This document shows positions 7,622-16,517 of a stretch of DNA of 64,000 nucleotides, piece after piece. Below the pieces are notes generated by a model. It was not told the origin of the DNA. It ran no database searches and saw only the letters and a list, made by a program, of their open reading frames with translations. The position numbers were made by a program, and so were the translations under genes. The DNA comes from Zobellia uliginosa. Its GTDB lineage: Bacteria > Bacteroidota > Bacteroidia > Flavobacteriales > Flavobacteriaceae. Each line of letters starts with the position of its first letter. The first letter of the stretch is position 1. The stretch is from contig NZ_FTOB01000003.1 in assembly GCF_900156625.1 (NCBI RefSeq), positions 744,001-808,000 of the forward strand, given 5' to 3'.

Positions 7622-8395
7622 TTAAGAGTGTATTCCCTTCCTTCGAAGTTTCCTTTTGAGTCGTATGATGCCCCCTGCAATAAGTGCCGGTACACCAGTA
7701 AGTACGGTAACCTTGACCAAGGGCAATACATATCTCATCCAACTCATTCCCGGTCCTCCGGGCTCTTGTCCTGAGTTGTTTTCCGCACTTGTCCTTAAAC
7801 CTTCGGCCCATTGGCTGAATTCAAATAGATATACTGTTAAAGACAGAACAACACTTAGACTGATCAAGAGGAGCAGCTGGAGCATGCGTTTTGATATGAT
7901 GGCCCCCACTTCGGTCAAATGGTGTAAATCGGACTTGAATTTAAACTTGCTGAGAGCGCCGAGGATCCATCGCCAGTGTAAGGCGATATGAACACCGAAG
8001 ACAAGCATAAAGAGGGTGGCGCTAAGGTTGTGGATCTTGGTCCAAAACGGGTCGGCTTCAAAATGGATTCCAAAAACGGGCAAAGCGGCCTCTGAAATAA
8101 CGATACCGGAAACCGTAATGACAATCATAAAGACATAGAGGGTCCAGTTTAGGATATAATCGAATCGGGTTTTATTGGATTCCCTTTGAAAGAATTTTTT
8201 AGAATTCGTAGCGATCCAATCCCAATTAATAATGAGGTGTATAAAAAATGGGAGGATGATGATAAAACTGGCCCATTCATGAATGGCTATTCCGGTAGTT
8301 TGGGGAATAAGGACCAAGACCATTAATATAAAGAAGAACAAATCGACATAAATCCGCACCTTCGATGTTTTCTTATTTTTGGGGACTTCACTCAT
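7622..8395 (-). CDS. Membrane cytochrome b-like protein (DUF4405 type)
   Basis: An integral membrane protein of about 257 residues with five or six hydrophobic helices. Paired histidines (GIAIHEWASF, FIHLIINWDW, KIHNLSATLF, VHIALHWRW) are spaced as haem-b ligands in cytochrome b561/DUF4405-type proteins. I start it at 8395 (MSEVPKNKK); the open frame extends upstream but only over the end of the flavoprotein gene. It follows a siderophore-interacting-protein gene, so the two may form a transmembrane electron path: NAD(P)H to FAD to haem to an outside acceptor, perhaps ferric iron. Acceptor unproven. Confidence 0.75.
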   Translation of the reverse strand: MSEVPKNKKTSKVRIYVDLFFFILMVLVLIPQTTGIAIHEWASFIIILPFFIHLIINWDWIATNSKKFFQRESNKTRFDYILNWTLYVFMIVITVSGIVISEAALPVFGIHFEADPFWTKIHNLSATLFMLVFGVHIALHWRWILGALSKFKFKSDLHHLTEVGAIISKRMLQLLLLISLSVVLSLTVYLFEFSQWAEGLRTSAENNSGQEPGGPGMSWMRYVLPLVKVTVLTGVPALIAGGIIRLKRKLRRKGIHS

Positions 8396-8436
8396 CTGTC
8401 TGTCGTTAAAACTTGATGTTAAAAAATTAAGGGGGC

Positions 8437-9162
8437 TTATTCCAGTCCCTTTTTGTCGGGGTTCCAAAAAGGTTTGGTCTTGATTAGCTTCGTATCCCAA
8501 TTCAATTCCTTTCTAAAGTATTGGTTCAAGGCGACACACAGCCTACTGTCGCCCGCAATATAGACCATCTTTCTGCCCTGCATTTTTTTTAGTAAGGGCC
8601 TTAGTTCGGTCAAGACCTCTTCTACGGGATTTTCGGGCATTTCGTAAAAGCCAAAGGGCGTACTTCCATCAATATCGGGAAACATCTCGCCCGGGTCGTG
8701 ATTATAAATAATGCTTTCCACTTGCTTTTCCTCGGGCAAATGTCGTTTTATCACATAGAGATGCGATAAAGCCGATAGATCGCCGATCATCAAGTAACTG
8801 TCGGCACTATCGTCTAAAAGAAAATTTCCCTTTTTCCACTTGAAGTGCACCTCGGTATCCGTTTGGCAAGTTTCCGCCCACATAGCCCCTATGCCCTTGC
8901 TATGGGTGGCAATGGCCAAGTCTATGGTCTCGTTTTCCCTGTCAATGGCCCAAACGCTATAACTTCTTACCTTATCCTTTAAGGCAATTTCCTCTTGGCC
9001 GATACCGACCCCTAGCCTTATAAAATATCCGGGGGTAAAATCAACGTCTTTAATGTGTTTGCTTTTTATTCGGATTTTATAAACCGATTCGGAGAGCTTC
9101 GATTTTTCTACAACCTTTCCTTTCTCCAGTATTTTTTTGATGAGGGTCTCAACTATTCCCAT
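8437..9162 (-). CDS. Siderophore-interacting FAD-binding protein
   Basis: A 241-residue flavoprotein of the ferric-siderophore reductase family. The FAD motif RSYSVWAID is at about residues 64-72, followed by the phosphate-binding stretch HSKGIGAMWAE. The C-terminal half is the NAD(P)H domain (YLMIGDLSALSHLYVIKRHLP, then MVYIAGDSRLCVALNQYFRKEL). These enzymes reduce ferric chelates in the cytoplasm. It is upstream of the membrane cytochrome-like gene (41 nt gap when that gene starts at 8395) and near a Fur-family regulator, supporting a role in iron. Confidence 0.85.
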   Translation of the reverse strand: MGIVETLIKKILEKGKVVEKSKLSESVYKIRIKSKHIKDVDFTPGYFIRLGVGIGQEEIALKDKVRSYSVWAIDRENETIDLAIATHSKGIGAMWAETCQTDTEVHFKWKKGNFLLDDSADSYLMIGDLSALSHLYVIKRHLPEEKQVESIIYNHDPGEMFPDIDGSTPFGFYEMPENPVEEVLTELRPLLKKMQGRKMVYIAGDSRLCVALNQYFRKELNWDTKLIKTKPFWNPDKKGLE

Positions 9163-9419
9163 TTGGTTCTTTTTCTAAATTAAATACGCAGAGGTAAATC
9201 ACTTTATTACAGCTTTTTAAGGCTTTTTTTTGGTGATTTACTCCTGCCAACTAGCTGCGAACTTCCTTTAAAAGTCCTAAAAAGACCGATGCGGCCTCCT
9301 CTATTGGACGGTATTTTAAGGTTAAAGTTTAATCGGCCACCCCTAATTTTCAGATGGGTTTCGTTTTAAAACCGGAATGCCCATGAGAGAGGACTCCCTG
9401 ACCTTCGCTATGGGTTAGG

Positions 9420-10220
9420 CTATTCTTTGTAAGTTACGCTTTGCCATATGAAATCAACGATAGGCGAAGGATTTTTTAAGGAATGGGGATGATGGCCTAC
9501 CCCTTTTTTTTCGATGAGTTCAATTTGGCCACCTGCTTCTTTGAAGTTCTTGGCAAGCAGGGCCGTATTTTCTTCGAAAGGCACTACTACATCGGCATCT
9601 CCATAGACATGCAATACCGGAATACCTGCTTTGGCCACCTTTACACTATTGTTTATGGGGATATCATCAAAGTCTTTGATCGAATCGGCATCGAGGCCAT
9701 AGGCTTCCAGACAGCGTTTCCAGGCTTGGGGACTCCCCTCTCCGCTAAACATGCCTCCTGGCCAGCTTTTGATATCGCAGACCGGGGCATCGGCGTAAAT
9801 GGCGAATACCTTGTCGGTGTTTTGAGAGGCCCAATTATAGACGATCAATCCCCCTCGGCTCATTCCCTCTAAAACCACCTTTTTATGGAGTCCGTATTCC
9901 GAAGTGCAAAACGTATAGAAGTCGTTCCACAGGTCCACGGCCGTCTTGCTCCCAAATAAATCGGACACATCAACATATACCACGTGAAAGCCTTTTTCCA
10001 AAAGGGCTTTGTCTACTTGCGGTTCATGGCCCCAGAACCTTGCTCTCCAAATCCAATAACGGTTGGTGTTTCCCGTGTTGGGAAAGACTATTTTGGCCTC
10101 GTGCCCTTGAAACGAGAATTCCTTGACCTTGTATTCCGTAAAAATGGGATCTTGGCCATATGTACTTAAGGAAAGGAATAGGCTAATGAATATTAGGATC
10201 TGGCTTAGGCTGTTTTTCAT
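9420..10220 (-). CDS. Secreted alpha/beta hydrolase
   Basis: A 266-residue protein with a signal peptide (MKNSLSQILIFISLFLSLSTYGQ). The alpha/beta-hydrolase nucleophile elbow is EGMSRGGL (Ser121), the acid is in VYGDADVVVP (about residue 212) and the histidine in GVGHHPHSL. WGHEPQVDKALLEKGFHVVYVD is typical of the secreted Bacteroidetes hydrolases found near polysaccharide-degradation genes. Likely an esterase or related periplasmic enzyme; no substrate can be named. It is separated from the next hydrolase by about 250 nt with a terminator. Confidence 0.78.
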   Translation of the reverse strand: MKNSLSQILIFISLFLSLSTYGQDPIFTEYKVKEFSFQGHEAKIVFPNTGNTNRYWIWRARFWGHEPQVDKALLEKGFHVVYVDVSDLFGSKTAVDLWNDFYTFCTSEYGLHKKVVLEGMSRGGLIVYNWASQNTDKVFAIYADAPVCDIKSWPGGMFSGEGSPQAWKRCLEAYGLDADSIKDFDDIPINNSVKVAKAGIPVLHVYGDADVVVPFEENTALLAKNFKEAGGQIELIEKKGVGHHPHSLKNPSPIVDFIWQSVTYKE

Positions 10221-10379
10221 CTATCTTGGTTTTGGTATATGCGCCCGTGCGGTTAAACGTCTTAGGTGCTCCGTCTGTTTCCTTCGTAGGGCTATGGGTA
10301 CAAGTTAAATAAATTGTTGGGATCTTAGCCACTTGGAATTTAAAATACAGCTTATAAGGCAGGGAAGGCTATTCAAATA

Positions 10380-10402
10380 AAAGGCCCCGAAATGGGACCT
10401 TT
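10380..10402 (-). terminator. Hairpin terminator after the lipoprotein hydrolase gene
   Basis: An imperfect inverted repeat, AAAGGCCCC (10380-10388) with GGGACCTTT (10394-10402), has one internal mismatch. On the minus strand it is followed by TTTATTT. It lies about 70 nt beyond the stop of the gene at 10469-11527. Confidence 0.6.
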
Positions 10403-10468
10403 ATCTATGTTTTAAGATAGATTAAATGTATTAAGTGTGGCTGTCTTTACCTAGGTTTTGCCCCGCCC

Positions 10469-11527
10469 CTATTCACAATGGGCGCTCCTTGGGTTTTTTA
10501 ATGAGGCACATTTGAACAAATATTTGGACTGCGGGTAACCTGGGGTGGGATTATCGGTTACGGCCAAGGGTTCCAATGCTTGCCCCTCGTAACTGGGCAT
10601 GGTTATTTGCTCTGAGGAGCCGTTGCCCAGGGCGACTTTCTTTCCTTCTGGGTTTCCGTTAAAGCTGTAATCGATCATAGCATCTAAAAGCCTGTAAATG
10701 CCATAATAATCATAGGCATCATAGGCCGACTTCGTATTGGGCAGATTGTGTTCGGCCGAATAGGTGTAGTCGTTCAAAACACTGCTTTTGATCAAGATAA
10801 AGTCCTTTTCCGAATCGGCTATGTTGATGTTCTTGAAAATATCAATGGCCATTCTATGGTCGTTGGTTACATCATCGTCATAGACCTGTGTAATGAGTTT
10901 TGTGTTCGATGGAAAATTGTCTAGCTGGGTATCGGAGAGTTGGTAGGAAAACCATTGGGCCATGGCAAAAATAAACCTGCCGTTTTCGCCCCAGCCTTCT
11001 TCTACAAAACCTTTGTAGGCCAGGCTAAATGATGCGCCCCCGCCAAAGGAGTGTCCCATAAAACCGACTTTTTCCGTATCGATAATATCGGGATAATCGG
11101 TTGCGGCCTTTTTAAAACTTTCCCATAAGGTCTCATAGCGTTCGTCTACCGATACCCCGGTCGTAGGATAGGGAGCGAAGACCACGGCATATCCCTTTTT
11201 GGCTATAAACTCATAAAGTCCGATGTTGTATTCACTTTCCTCACCTCCGTAAGGGTGCGAATAGAAGATGGTAGGTAAAGCTTCAGTGGCTTCTTGGGGA
11301 TAGAATATTTCTACATTTTTTCCTTCGTAGAGGGGACTTTCAAATGAGGTTTTTATCACGGTATAAGAGCCATCACTCCCATAGCCGTCCAAAGGTTTGG
11401 CGATGGGGCCTTGAAGTTCGTTTTCAACAGTTGGTAAGGTTGGAAGGGAATCTTCAATGGCATCTTCGGAACAAGCGGTCACGATTAATAAGGCGAATAA
11501 GGCCTGGGCAATGGCTTTCATGTACAA
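10469..11527 (-). CDS. Lipoprotein alpha/beta hydrolase (dienelactone hydrolase/PAF-acetylhydrolase-like)
   Basis: A 352-residue lipoprotein: signal peptide with lipobox LIVTACS (Cys19). The catalytic core has the nucleophile elbow GFMGHSFGGG (Ser160) and the oxyanion stretch YSHPYGGEESEY. Overall it resembles chlorophyllase/PAF-acetylhydrolase-like esterases. The C-terminal tail contains two cysteines (FKCASLKNPRSAHCE) that may form a disulfide. A start two codons later (11521, MKAIAQ) would give a more standard signal peptide. Substrate unknown. Confidence 0.72.
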   Translation of the reverse strand: MYMKAIAQALFALLIVTACSEDAIEDSLPTLPTVENELQGPIAKPLDGYGSDGSYTVIKTSFESPLYEGKNVEIFYPQEATEALPTIFYSHPYGGEESEYNIGLYEFIAKKGYAVVFAPYPTTGVSVDERYETLWESFKKAATDYPDIIDTEKVGFMGHSFGGGASFSLAYKGFVEEGWGENGRFIFAMAQWFSYQLSDTQLDNFPSNTKLITQVYDDDVTNDHRMAIDIFKNINIADSEKDFILIKSSVLNDYTYSAEHNLPNTKSAYDAYDYYGIYRLLDAMIDYSFNGNPEGKKVALGNGSSEQITMPSYEGQALEPLAVTDNPTPGYPQSKYLFKCASLKNPRSAHCE

Positions 11528-11744
11528 TTTTTATAAATGATTGGATTATTGCCAACGTTTTAGCGAGGGTAATTATTATGTAGACGGATAGGAATCCCAT
11601 GTCTCTGACTCCATAATAGAAAAGTGTAGGAAGTACGAAGGTAAGGGGTGAGATCCCCCGCCCTACGGCTCCTTCTTCTAAGAGGGATTTATTTTTGGCG
11701 GTTTTTTAAATGATACACTCGTGTTAGTTGGCAAGTGGGGCACA

Positions 11745-12356
11745 TTAATCCCTAATCCTAACCAATAAGATGGCGTCTTTGTCGATTTCGTTGACCGCTT
11801 GTTCAAAGGTCTTTATTTCCGAACGCTGTTTTTCGAAAAGGTTTTCATTTAATTGATGTAAGTTGTCGGTATCGGCCTTGCGCAGGTCTTCGTCTGTAAT
11901 ATTCAGGTGTTTTAATTGCTCTGCGAGTTTCTTGGCGGTCGGGTAATTGATCAAAATAGGATGTTCGTCCCGTGTCCCGAATTTTTGGCGGGCCTCTTCG
12001 GTCAAACTATTCGTTATGTGTATTCCTTTTTGCTTGAGAAAATTTTGAAGGTCATCGAACATTAAAAAGGCTCGATCGTTCAATGCGCCGACCAAGCTTG
12101 TTTTCGAATTCAAGAAATCTTTATAATTATCGACAACAATTTCCTCATTAACTGTCCAAAACAATTTCTTCTTCTTTTTTGTAACCACCTTGTATTCGGC
12201 AGCTTCTACAAGCTCGTTCAGGTAGGAACTGTGAAGAAGTCTAAACTCGGCCGAAGGGTCGGCGGCTTTAGCGGGTTTGTTGGTGGCGGACTTTGGTCGG
12301 GCGTACTTTTTTGCTTCGTAGTTTTGCGCAAACTTTCCTGATGTTCTTCTAATCAT
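11745..12356 (-). CDS. Hypothetical charged protein
   Basis: A 203-residue soluble protein that I do not recognise. The N-terminal 35 residues are basic and proline/alanine-rich (KYARPKSATNKPAKAADPSAE), followed by a mostly helical, Lys/Glu-rich body and the end KDAILLVRIRD. No signal peptide or membrane segment. The basic tail could suggest nucleic-acid contact, but nothing specific supports that. Monocistronic, with more than 200 nt of non-coding DNA on either side. Confidence 0.6.
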   Translation of the reverse strand: MIRRTSGKFAQNYEAKKYARPKSATNKPAKAADPSAEFRLLHSSYLNELVEAAEYKVVTKKKKKLFWTVNEEIVVDNYKDFLNSKTSLVGALNDRAFLMFDDLQNFLKQKGIHITNSLTEEARQKFGTRDEHPILINYPTAKKLAEQLKHLNITDEDLRKADTDNLHQLNENLFEKQRSEIKTFEQAVNEIDKDAILLVRIRD

Positions 12357-12591
12357 AACAAAGGGCGTTTCTATCGTAAATTAGATTTATTTTCGGAAAT
12401 CACCATCGCTATACCCTAGGTTTTTTCAACAGGAAAAAAGGAATTTACGAAAATCATCCCTCGAATATGATTGATGCGATAAGTAGAGGGCTCACCATGG
12501 CGGGCCATCTTCCACCTTGCCCCTCCTCCGAAATGGGTACGGGACGCTCGCTCCAGCTGAAGATGTGATTTACCTTTGCTAGCTGTGCTTG

Positions 12592-13248
12592 TTATTCCCG
12601 TAGTTTATTTTTAATACTTTCTGAAATGTCTTTTAATTTATATATGGGTAGTATTTCGCTTTTGTGTTCGGAGTATATATTTGAGACTTTTTCAACATCT
12701 ATACAACCAATGATTTTGGCAAAATCGTATTCGCCAAGTGCCGTCTCTGCAATTCTAATGATAGAAGATTTAAAAGCATCATCATTGATAAATTTTTTAT
12801 CGCTTACATAGAACATGGTTTCCAAATAAGAGCCATTTCCACCACATGGATTTTCCATGTAGGTAAAAAATACATCTTTTTCGGTAAGTACAAAATCGTC
12901 AAGTCTGTAGTTAAATTTAGAAATGTCCCGAGCTTGTATAAAGGGTATAATTTTCCAGTTTTCTATCGTATGGGCGCTATTTACCAGGGCGATTACAGCG
13001 TCAAATTCTTCTATATTCCCTTCAGCCGTTATTAATAGATCATATGGTTTTTCTCCCCCCATTCTAAACCAAATGTTTTCATTGTATACGTGCAATTTTT
13101 CCTCAAAAACGTTCATTGCTTCATCAATTTCGCTTTGATGTAGTGAATTCAAATTGGCCAAAGTATACTCGTATTTCGCTTTGTTGCTATTGAACCAATT
13201 CCAAAATTGAGATGATCTGTTGTCTATATTCATTGCATTTTTTATCAT
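12592..13248 (-). CDS. Hypothetical protein with FWxWF N-terminus (DUF695-like)
   Basis: A cytoplasmic protein of about 218 residues. The pattern SQFWNWFNSNKAKY, then LHVYNENIWFRMGG, DLLITAEGNIEEFDAVIALVNSAHTIENWKIIPF recalls a widespread Bacteroidetes family around DUF695 (FWxWF, self-interaction score-like beta strands, W-x-I-x-P-F). The conserved NPCGGNGSYLE segment is also visible. Function of the family is not known to me. Start chosen at 13248 (MIKNAMNID); 13233 (MNIDNRSS) is equally possible, and 13257 would need TTG. Confidence 0.6.
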   Translation of the reverse strand: MIKNAMNIDNRSSQFWNWFNSNKAKYEYTLANLNSLHQSEIDEAMNVFEEKLHVYNENIWFRMGGEKPYDLLITAEGNIEEFDAVIALVNSAHTIENWKIIPFIQARDISKFNYRLDDFVLTEKDVFFTYMENPCGGNGSYLETMFYVSDKKFINDDAFKSSIIRIAETALGEYDFAKIIGCIDVEKVSNIYSEHKSEILPIYKLKDISESIKNKLRE

Positions 13249-13655
13249 GACGGCCAAGCCTTACATACCATTGGGGGCGATATTGTTTCCCCTTAAAACG
13301 ACCAAGATAATAAATCCCTAATGTTTTATATGATGCGTGATTCTAGGGAAGATATCCCTTACTCTTCGGACAAGTCCTTTCAAGGGGCGGTATGATTGCT
13401 TATAATCCCAAAGAACGAATTTGTGGAAAGGATTATTGCACCATTAAGGGCGAAATAAGACAGAGCATATATAGGTTGGTTTGCTTTGTTATGGAGGAGG
13501 GCATATAAGGCCAGGTATCCATTAGGGAGCTATGACTTATGTACCGTGTGACCAAGCAATGGATGGGTTATTGCCCACAAGGACTAAGATGGGAAATCAC
13601 CTATTTGTTAGTTGGTTTCGTAGAACTTCCGTCGTGTTATGATTCTTTTATACTA
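13249..13655. other. Non-coding stretch between the DUF695-like gene and the response regulator
   Basis: About 400 nt with no credible gene on either strand. It contains an AGGGA-AGATA-TCCCT inverted repeat near 13345-13360 whose arms are in the opposite order from the regulon box further right, so I do not count it as a copy. No terminator with a T-run is evident after the response regulator. Confidence 0.5.
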
Positions 13656-14288
13656 TCAGATCAAGCCTAGATAAATCGCATGTTTTGTGAGTCCCGCAAG
13701 GTTTTTGGCATCTAATTTTAACAATAAGTTTTTGCGATAAGTCTCAACGGTGTGTTTGCTTATAAAGAGTTTATCGGCAATTTCATTAGTAGTGTATTCT
13801 CGGGCTATCAATTTTAAAACCTGTAATTCTCTTGTACTTAAATGCGACTGCTTGGTTTCTTGTACGGTAAATAGGCTTTCTTTGTAGGCTTTGACTATGG
13901 AGTCGGAAAAATAGCTTTTACCCTCTAGGATTGTTTTTACAGCTTTTAACAGTTCGGCCTTTGAAGCATTTTTTTGTACATAGCCGTCTACTCCATTTTG
14001 TTTGAGTTGATGAAACATACTCGGATTATTGTGCATGCTTACCATAAGCATTTTGACCTGTGGAAAATCTTTTTTGATACAACGACTCAATTCGATGCCA
14101 TTCATTTCTGGCATGGTTATATCTGAAATCATTAAATCGATATGGTCGGTGTGTTTTAAAAATTTTAGAACCGTTTTAGGCTTGTCGGTTTTTAGAACAA
14201 TATCAATAGAATTTATATCTTCAAAAATACTCGTTAAACCGTCAATAAACATTTTGTGGTCATCAACTATGATTATCTTATGTGTCAT
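13656..14288 (-). CDS. NarL/LuxR-type response regulator
   Basis: A 210-residue response regulator. The receiver domain has the acidic pocket VDDHKMF, phospho-acceptor Asp56 (LMISDITMPEMNG) and Lys in GYVQKNASK. The C-terminal GerE/LuxR helix-turn-helix is STRELQVLKLIAREYTTNEIADKLFISKHTVETYRKNL. Its start overlaps the stop of the histidine-kinase gene by 4 nt, so the two are translationally coupled and form a cognate pair. Proteins of this family bind inverted repeats as dimers. The nearby CCC/GGG palindromes at 17337-31627 are the obvious candidate targets (inference). Confidence 0.92.
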   Translation of the reverse strand: MTHKIIIVDDHKMFIDGLTSIFEDINSIDIVLKTDKPKTVLKFLKHTDHIDLMISDITMPEMNGIELSRCIKKDFPQVKMLMVSMHNNPSMFHQLKQNGVDGYVQKNASKAELLKAVKTILEGKSYFSDSIVKAYKESLFTVQETKQSHLSTRELQVLKLIAREYTTNEIADKLFISKHTVETYRKNLLLKLDAKNLAGLTKHAIYLGLI

Positions 14289-16378
14289 GCAGCAGTTTTT
14301 TTTATGGGAATTATGATGTTCACAAGCATACCGTGGTTGTGCTGGGAGTCTATTGTGGTGGTGCCCCCTAGTGAGTTGACACGCTCGTTTATATTACGCA
14401 GCCCGATGCCGTTTTTGTTTTGGTCATAGACAAAACCTCTGCCATTATCTTCAAATAAGAGATTGATCATATCGGCATGCGCGTTTAATTGAATTTCAAT
14501 AGATGAAGCCTCGGCGTGTTTTATGGTGTTGTTGATCAGTTCTTGGAGTATTTTGTAAAGATTTGTTTGTATGACATTGCTTACCTCATTAATTAAGGTT
14601 TCGTTGAAAAAGGAAATATCAATATTTATATGGGTAGAAGTGGCTATCTTTTTAAGGTAGTTTTTAACCAACTGAACAAACTCGTCGTTCTCAATTTTTT
14701 CTAAAAGTAAATCATGGGAAATATGACGTACCTGGTTGTAGGTCTCGTCCAGATGATGCACGATGCTTAAAAGTTTTGGTTCCTTTGAGGAAAGATGGTC
14801 TAATTGCAGTTTTATTCCTGCCAAACTTCCTCCTACGGCATCGTGCAATTCTTGGGCGATACGCTTTCTTTCCTTTTCCTGGCCTTCTATGGAAGCTCGA
14901 ATGCTTTTTAATTCTTGTTCCTTTTTAAGGGTCAGGATTTGTTTGGCGTTTAATTCTTCTTGTTTTTTGGCCAGGGCCCTTTGGGTTTTTAGTTTTTGAT
15001 AATATACTATGAGTAAAATGCCCAGGGGAATACTGAAAACGATAAATCCTATGAGGTAGGCATTTTTTAGTTGTTGCGATTTACTGGCTTCCGCTTCGGC
15101 AAGTTCCCTGCTTTTCTTTAATAAGATGATTTTGTTTTCGTTTTCACTTCTATCTTTTTGTAATTGAAGAATGGTGTTTTGATGTTGTGAGGCCTCAAGC
15201 TCTTTTTCTAGGTTCAAGGCCTTTAAGGCCTTTTCCTTTTGGGAAATTTCCAATTCGTTCTTTTTCTTTTGAAGTTTTAAAAATTCGATTTCCTGTTGTT
15301 TCTCTTTGGTCTCATAGGCGATTTTTAATTCTTCGAACTGCTTGTTTTTTTCGATATTGAAAACACTGTCCTTAAAGGCGTTAACTTTCTTTAGATAGAT
15401 AATACTTTTTTCATAATTGCCCATGTTTTCATAAACCGAGGCATAGGTGTCGTATAAGCTTAATTGGTAGTTGACCGAAGGCTCCTTATTTAAAAAAACG
15501 GCCGCTTGATCCAAATAAGGTAAGGCCTTAAAGGCCTGTTTTGTTTTATTATAGGCAATGGCCAAATACAATAAAGACGAGGTAGTGAGAAATTGGGCGC
15601 CTATTTCTTCAGAAAGCTCGATTGTTTTTTCATAATATTCTATGGCCTTTTTATAGTTGTTCGCTTCAAAAAAAATATTGGCATAACCGATATAGATATG
15701 GCATAAAGCCATATTGTTCTTATTTTTTAGAGCTAGTTTTTCGGCTTTATCATATTGTTGTTTCGCTTGGGTGTTTCTATCGGTCTCTAAATATACCTCC
15801 CCAAGATTAATGTACTTGCCCAACTGTAAATGCTCGTTCAAATATTGATCGGTGGTTTGGTGGAAGTATTTTTCAGCTTCAAGATAATTTCTTTTTTCCA
15901 TTAGTAACACACCTATTTGGTGGAGTACGGTCGCTTTACTTCTTGCCGAGTATTTTTCGGAAAAACTTAGTGCCTTTTGATAGTTTTTCATGGCAAGCAA
16001 AGATTTCCCCTTGCCTTTATAGACATCTCCCAAAACACGATAATTATTGGCGTGAAATTTAATTTTGGTTGTGTCGTCGCAGGTTTCGATCAGGGGGATG
16101 TTTTCTTCTAAAACGGCGACTGCTTTCGATAGGTTGCCCTGACTGTTTAAGGCTACACCTTTGGCATATTTGATCTGTATGAGCAGTTCCTTTTCGGGAT
16201 GTAGGGCAGCCGCGGAATCAAGGGCCTTTATACCATCGTCGTAGTTTTGTTCCTTGTCGATTAGGGTAAGTCCTTTTTTAAACCAGGTTAGCGCCTCTGT
16301 AGGTTCTTGTGCCCAACAAAGTTGTACCAATAAAAGCATTAGTAGGGTTAAGCGTATATTTTTAAATGGTTGTAACAA
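14285..16378 (-). CDS. TPR-containing sensor histidine kinase
   Basis: A 697-residue membrane sensor kinase. It has a signal peptide (cleavage after LCWAQ) and about six to seven TPR repeats in the periplasm (roughly 25-340; for example LAMKNYQKALSFSEKYS). A long coiled coil (about 340-430) and one transmembrane helix (AYLIGFIVFSIPLGILLIVYY, about 434-455) follow. The HisKA_3 dimerisation helix is KERKRIAQELHDAVGG with His512. The HATPase has ELINNTIKHAEAS (N box) and EDNGRGF (G1). Such TPR kinases probably sense periplasmic peptides or partner proteins. Overlaps the response-regulator gene by 4 nt. Confidence 0.9.
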   Translation of the reverse strand: MLQPFKNIRLTLLMLLLVQLCWAQEPTEALTWFKKGLTLIDKEQNYDDGIKALDSAAALHPEKELLIQIKYAKGVALNSQGNLSKAVAVLEENIPLIETCDDTTKIKFHANNYRVLGDVYKGKGKSLLAMKNYQKALSFSEKYSARSKATVLHQIGVLLMEKRNYLEAEKYFHQTTDQYLNEHLQLGKYINLGEVYLETDRNTQAKQQYDKAEKLALKNKNNMALCHIYIGYANIFFEANNYKKAIEYYEKTIELSEEIGAQFLTTSSLLYLAIAYNKTKQAFKALPYLDQAAVFLNKEPSVNYQLSLYDTYASVYENMGNYEKSIIYLKKVNAFKDSVFNIEKNKQFEELKIAYETKEKQQEIEFLKLQKKKNELEISQKEKALKALNLEKELEASQHQNTILQLQKDRSENENKIILLKKSRELAEAEASKSQQLKNAYLIGFIVFSIPLGILLIVYYQKLKTQRALAKKQEELNAKQILTLKKEQELKSIRASIEGQEKERKRIAQELHDAVGGSLAGIKLQLDHLSSKEPKLLSIVHHLDETYNQVRHISHDLLLEKIENDEFVQLVKNYLKKIATSTHINIDISFFNETLINEVSNVIQTNLYKILQELINNTIKHAEASSIEIQLNAHADMINLLFEDNGRGFVYDQNKNGIGLRNINERVNSLGGTTTIDSQHNHGMLVNIIIPIKKTAA

Positions 16379-16517
16379 GAAATGGGAGGGTTTTTATAAC
16401 ATCCTTTATATAATAAAACACCAAAATATAAAAAATGTTATTATTCATTTGAGGTATAGGCTCTTTCAGCTTTAAAGGTATGTTGGGACGAAACTTTCGT
16501 TATAGCCGGTTATTTTT

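Noticed and set aside
13345-13360. AGGGA-AGATA-TCCCT inverted repeat
   Set aside because: Arms are in reverse order compared with the regulon box and no -7 element lies 22 nt away.
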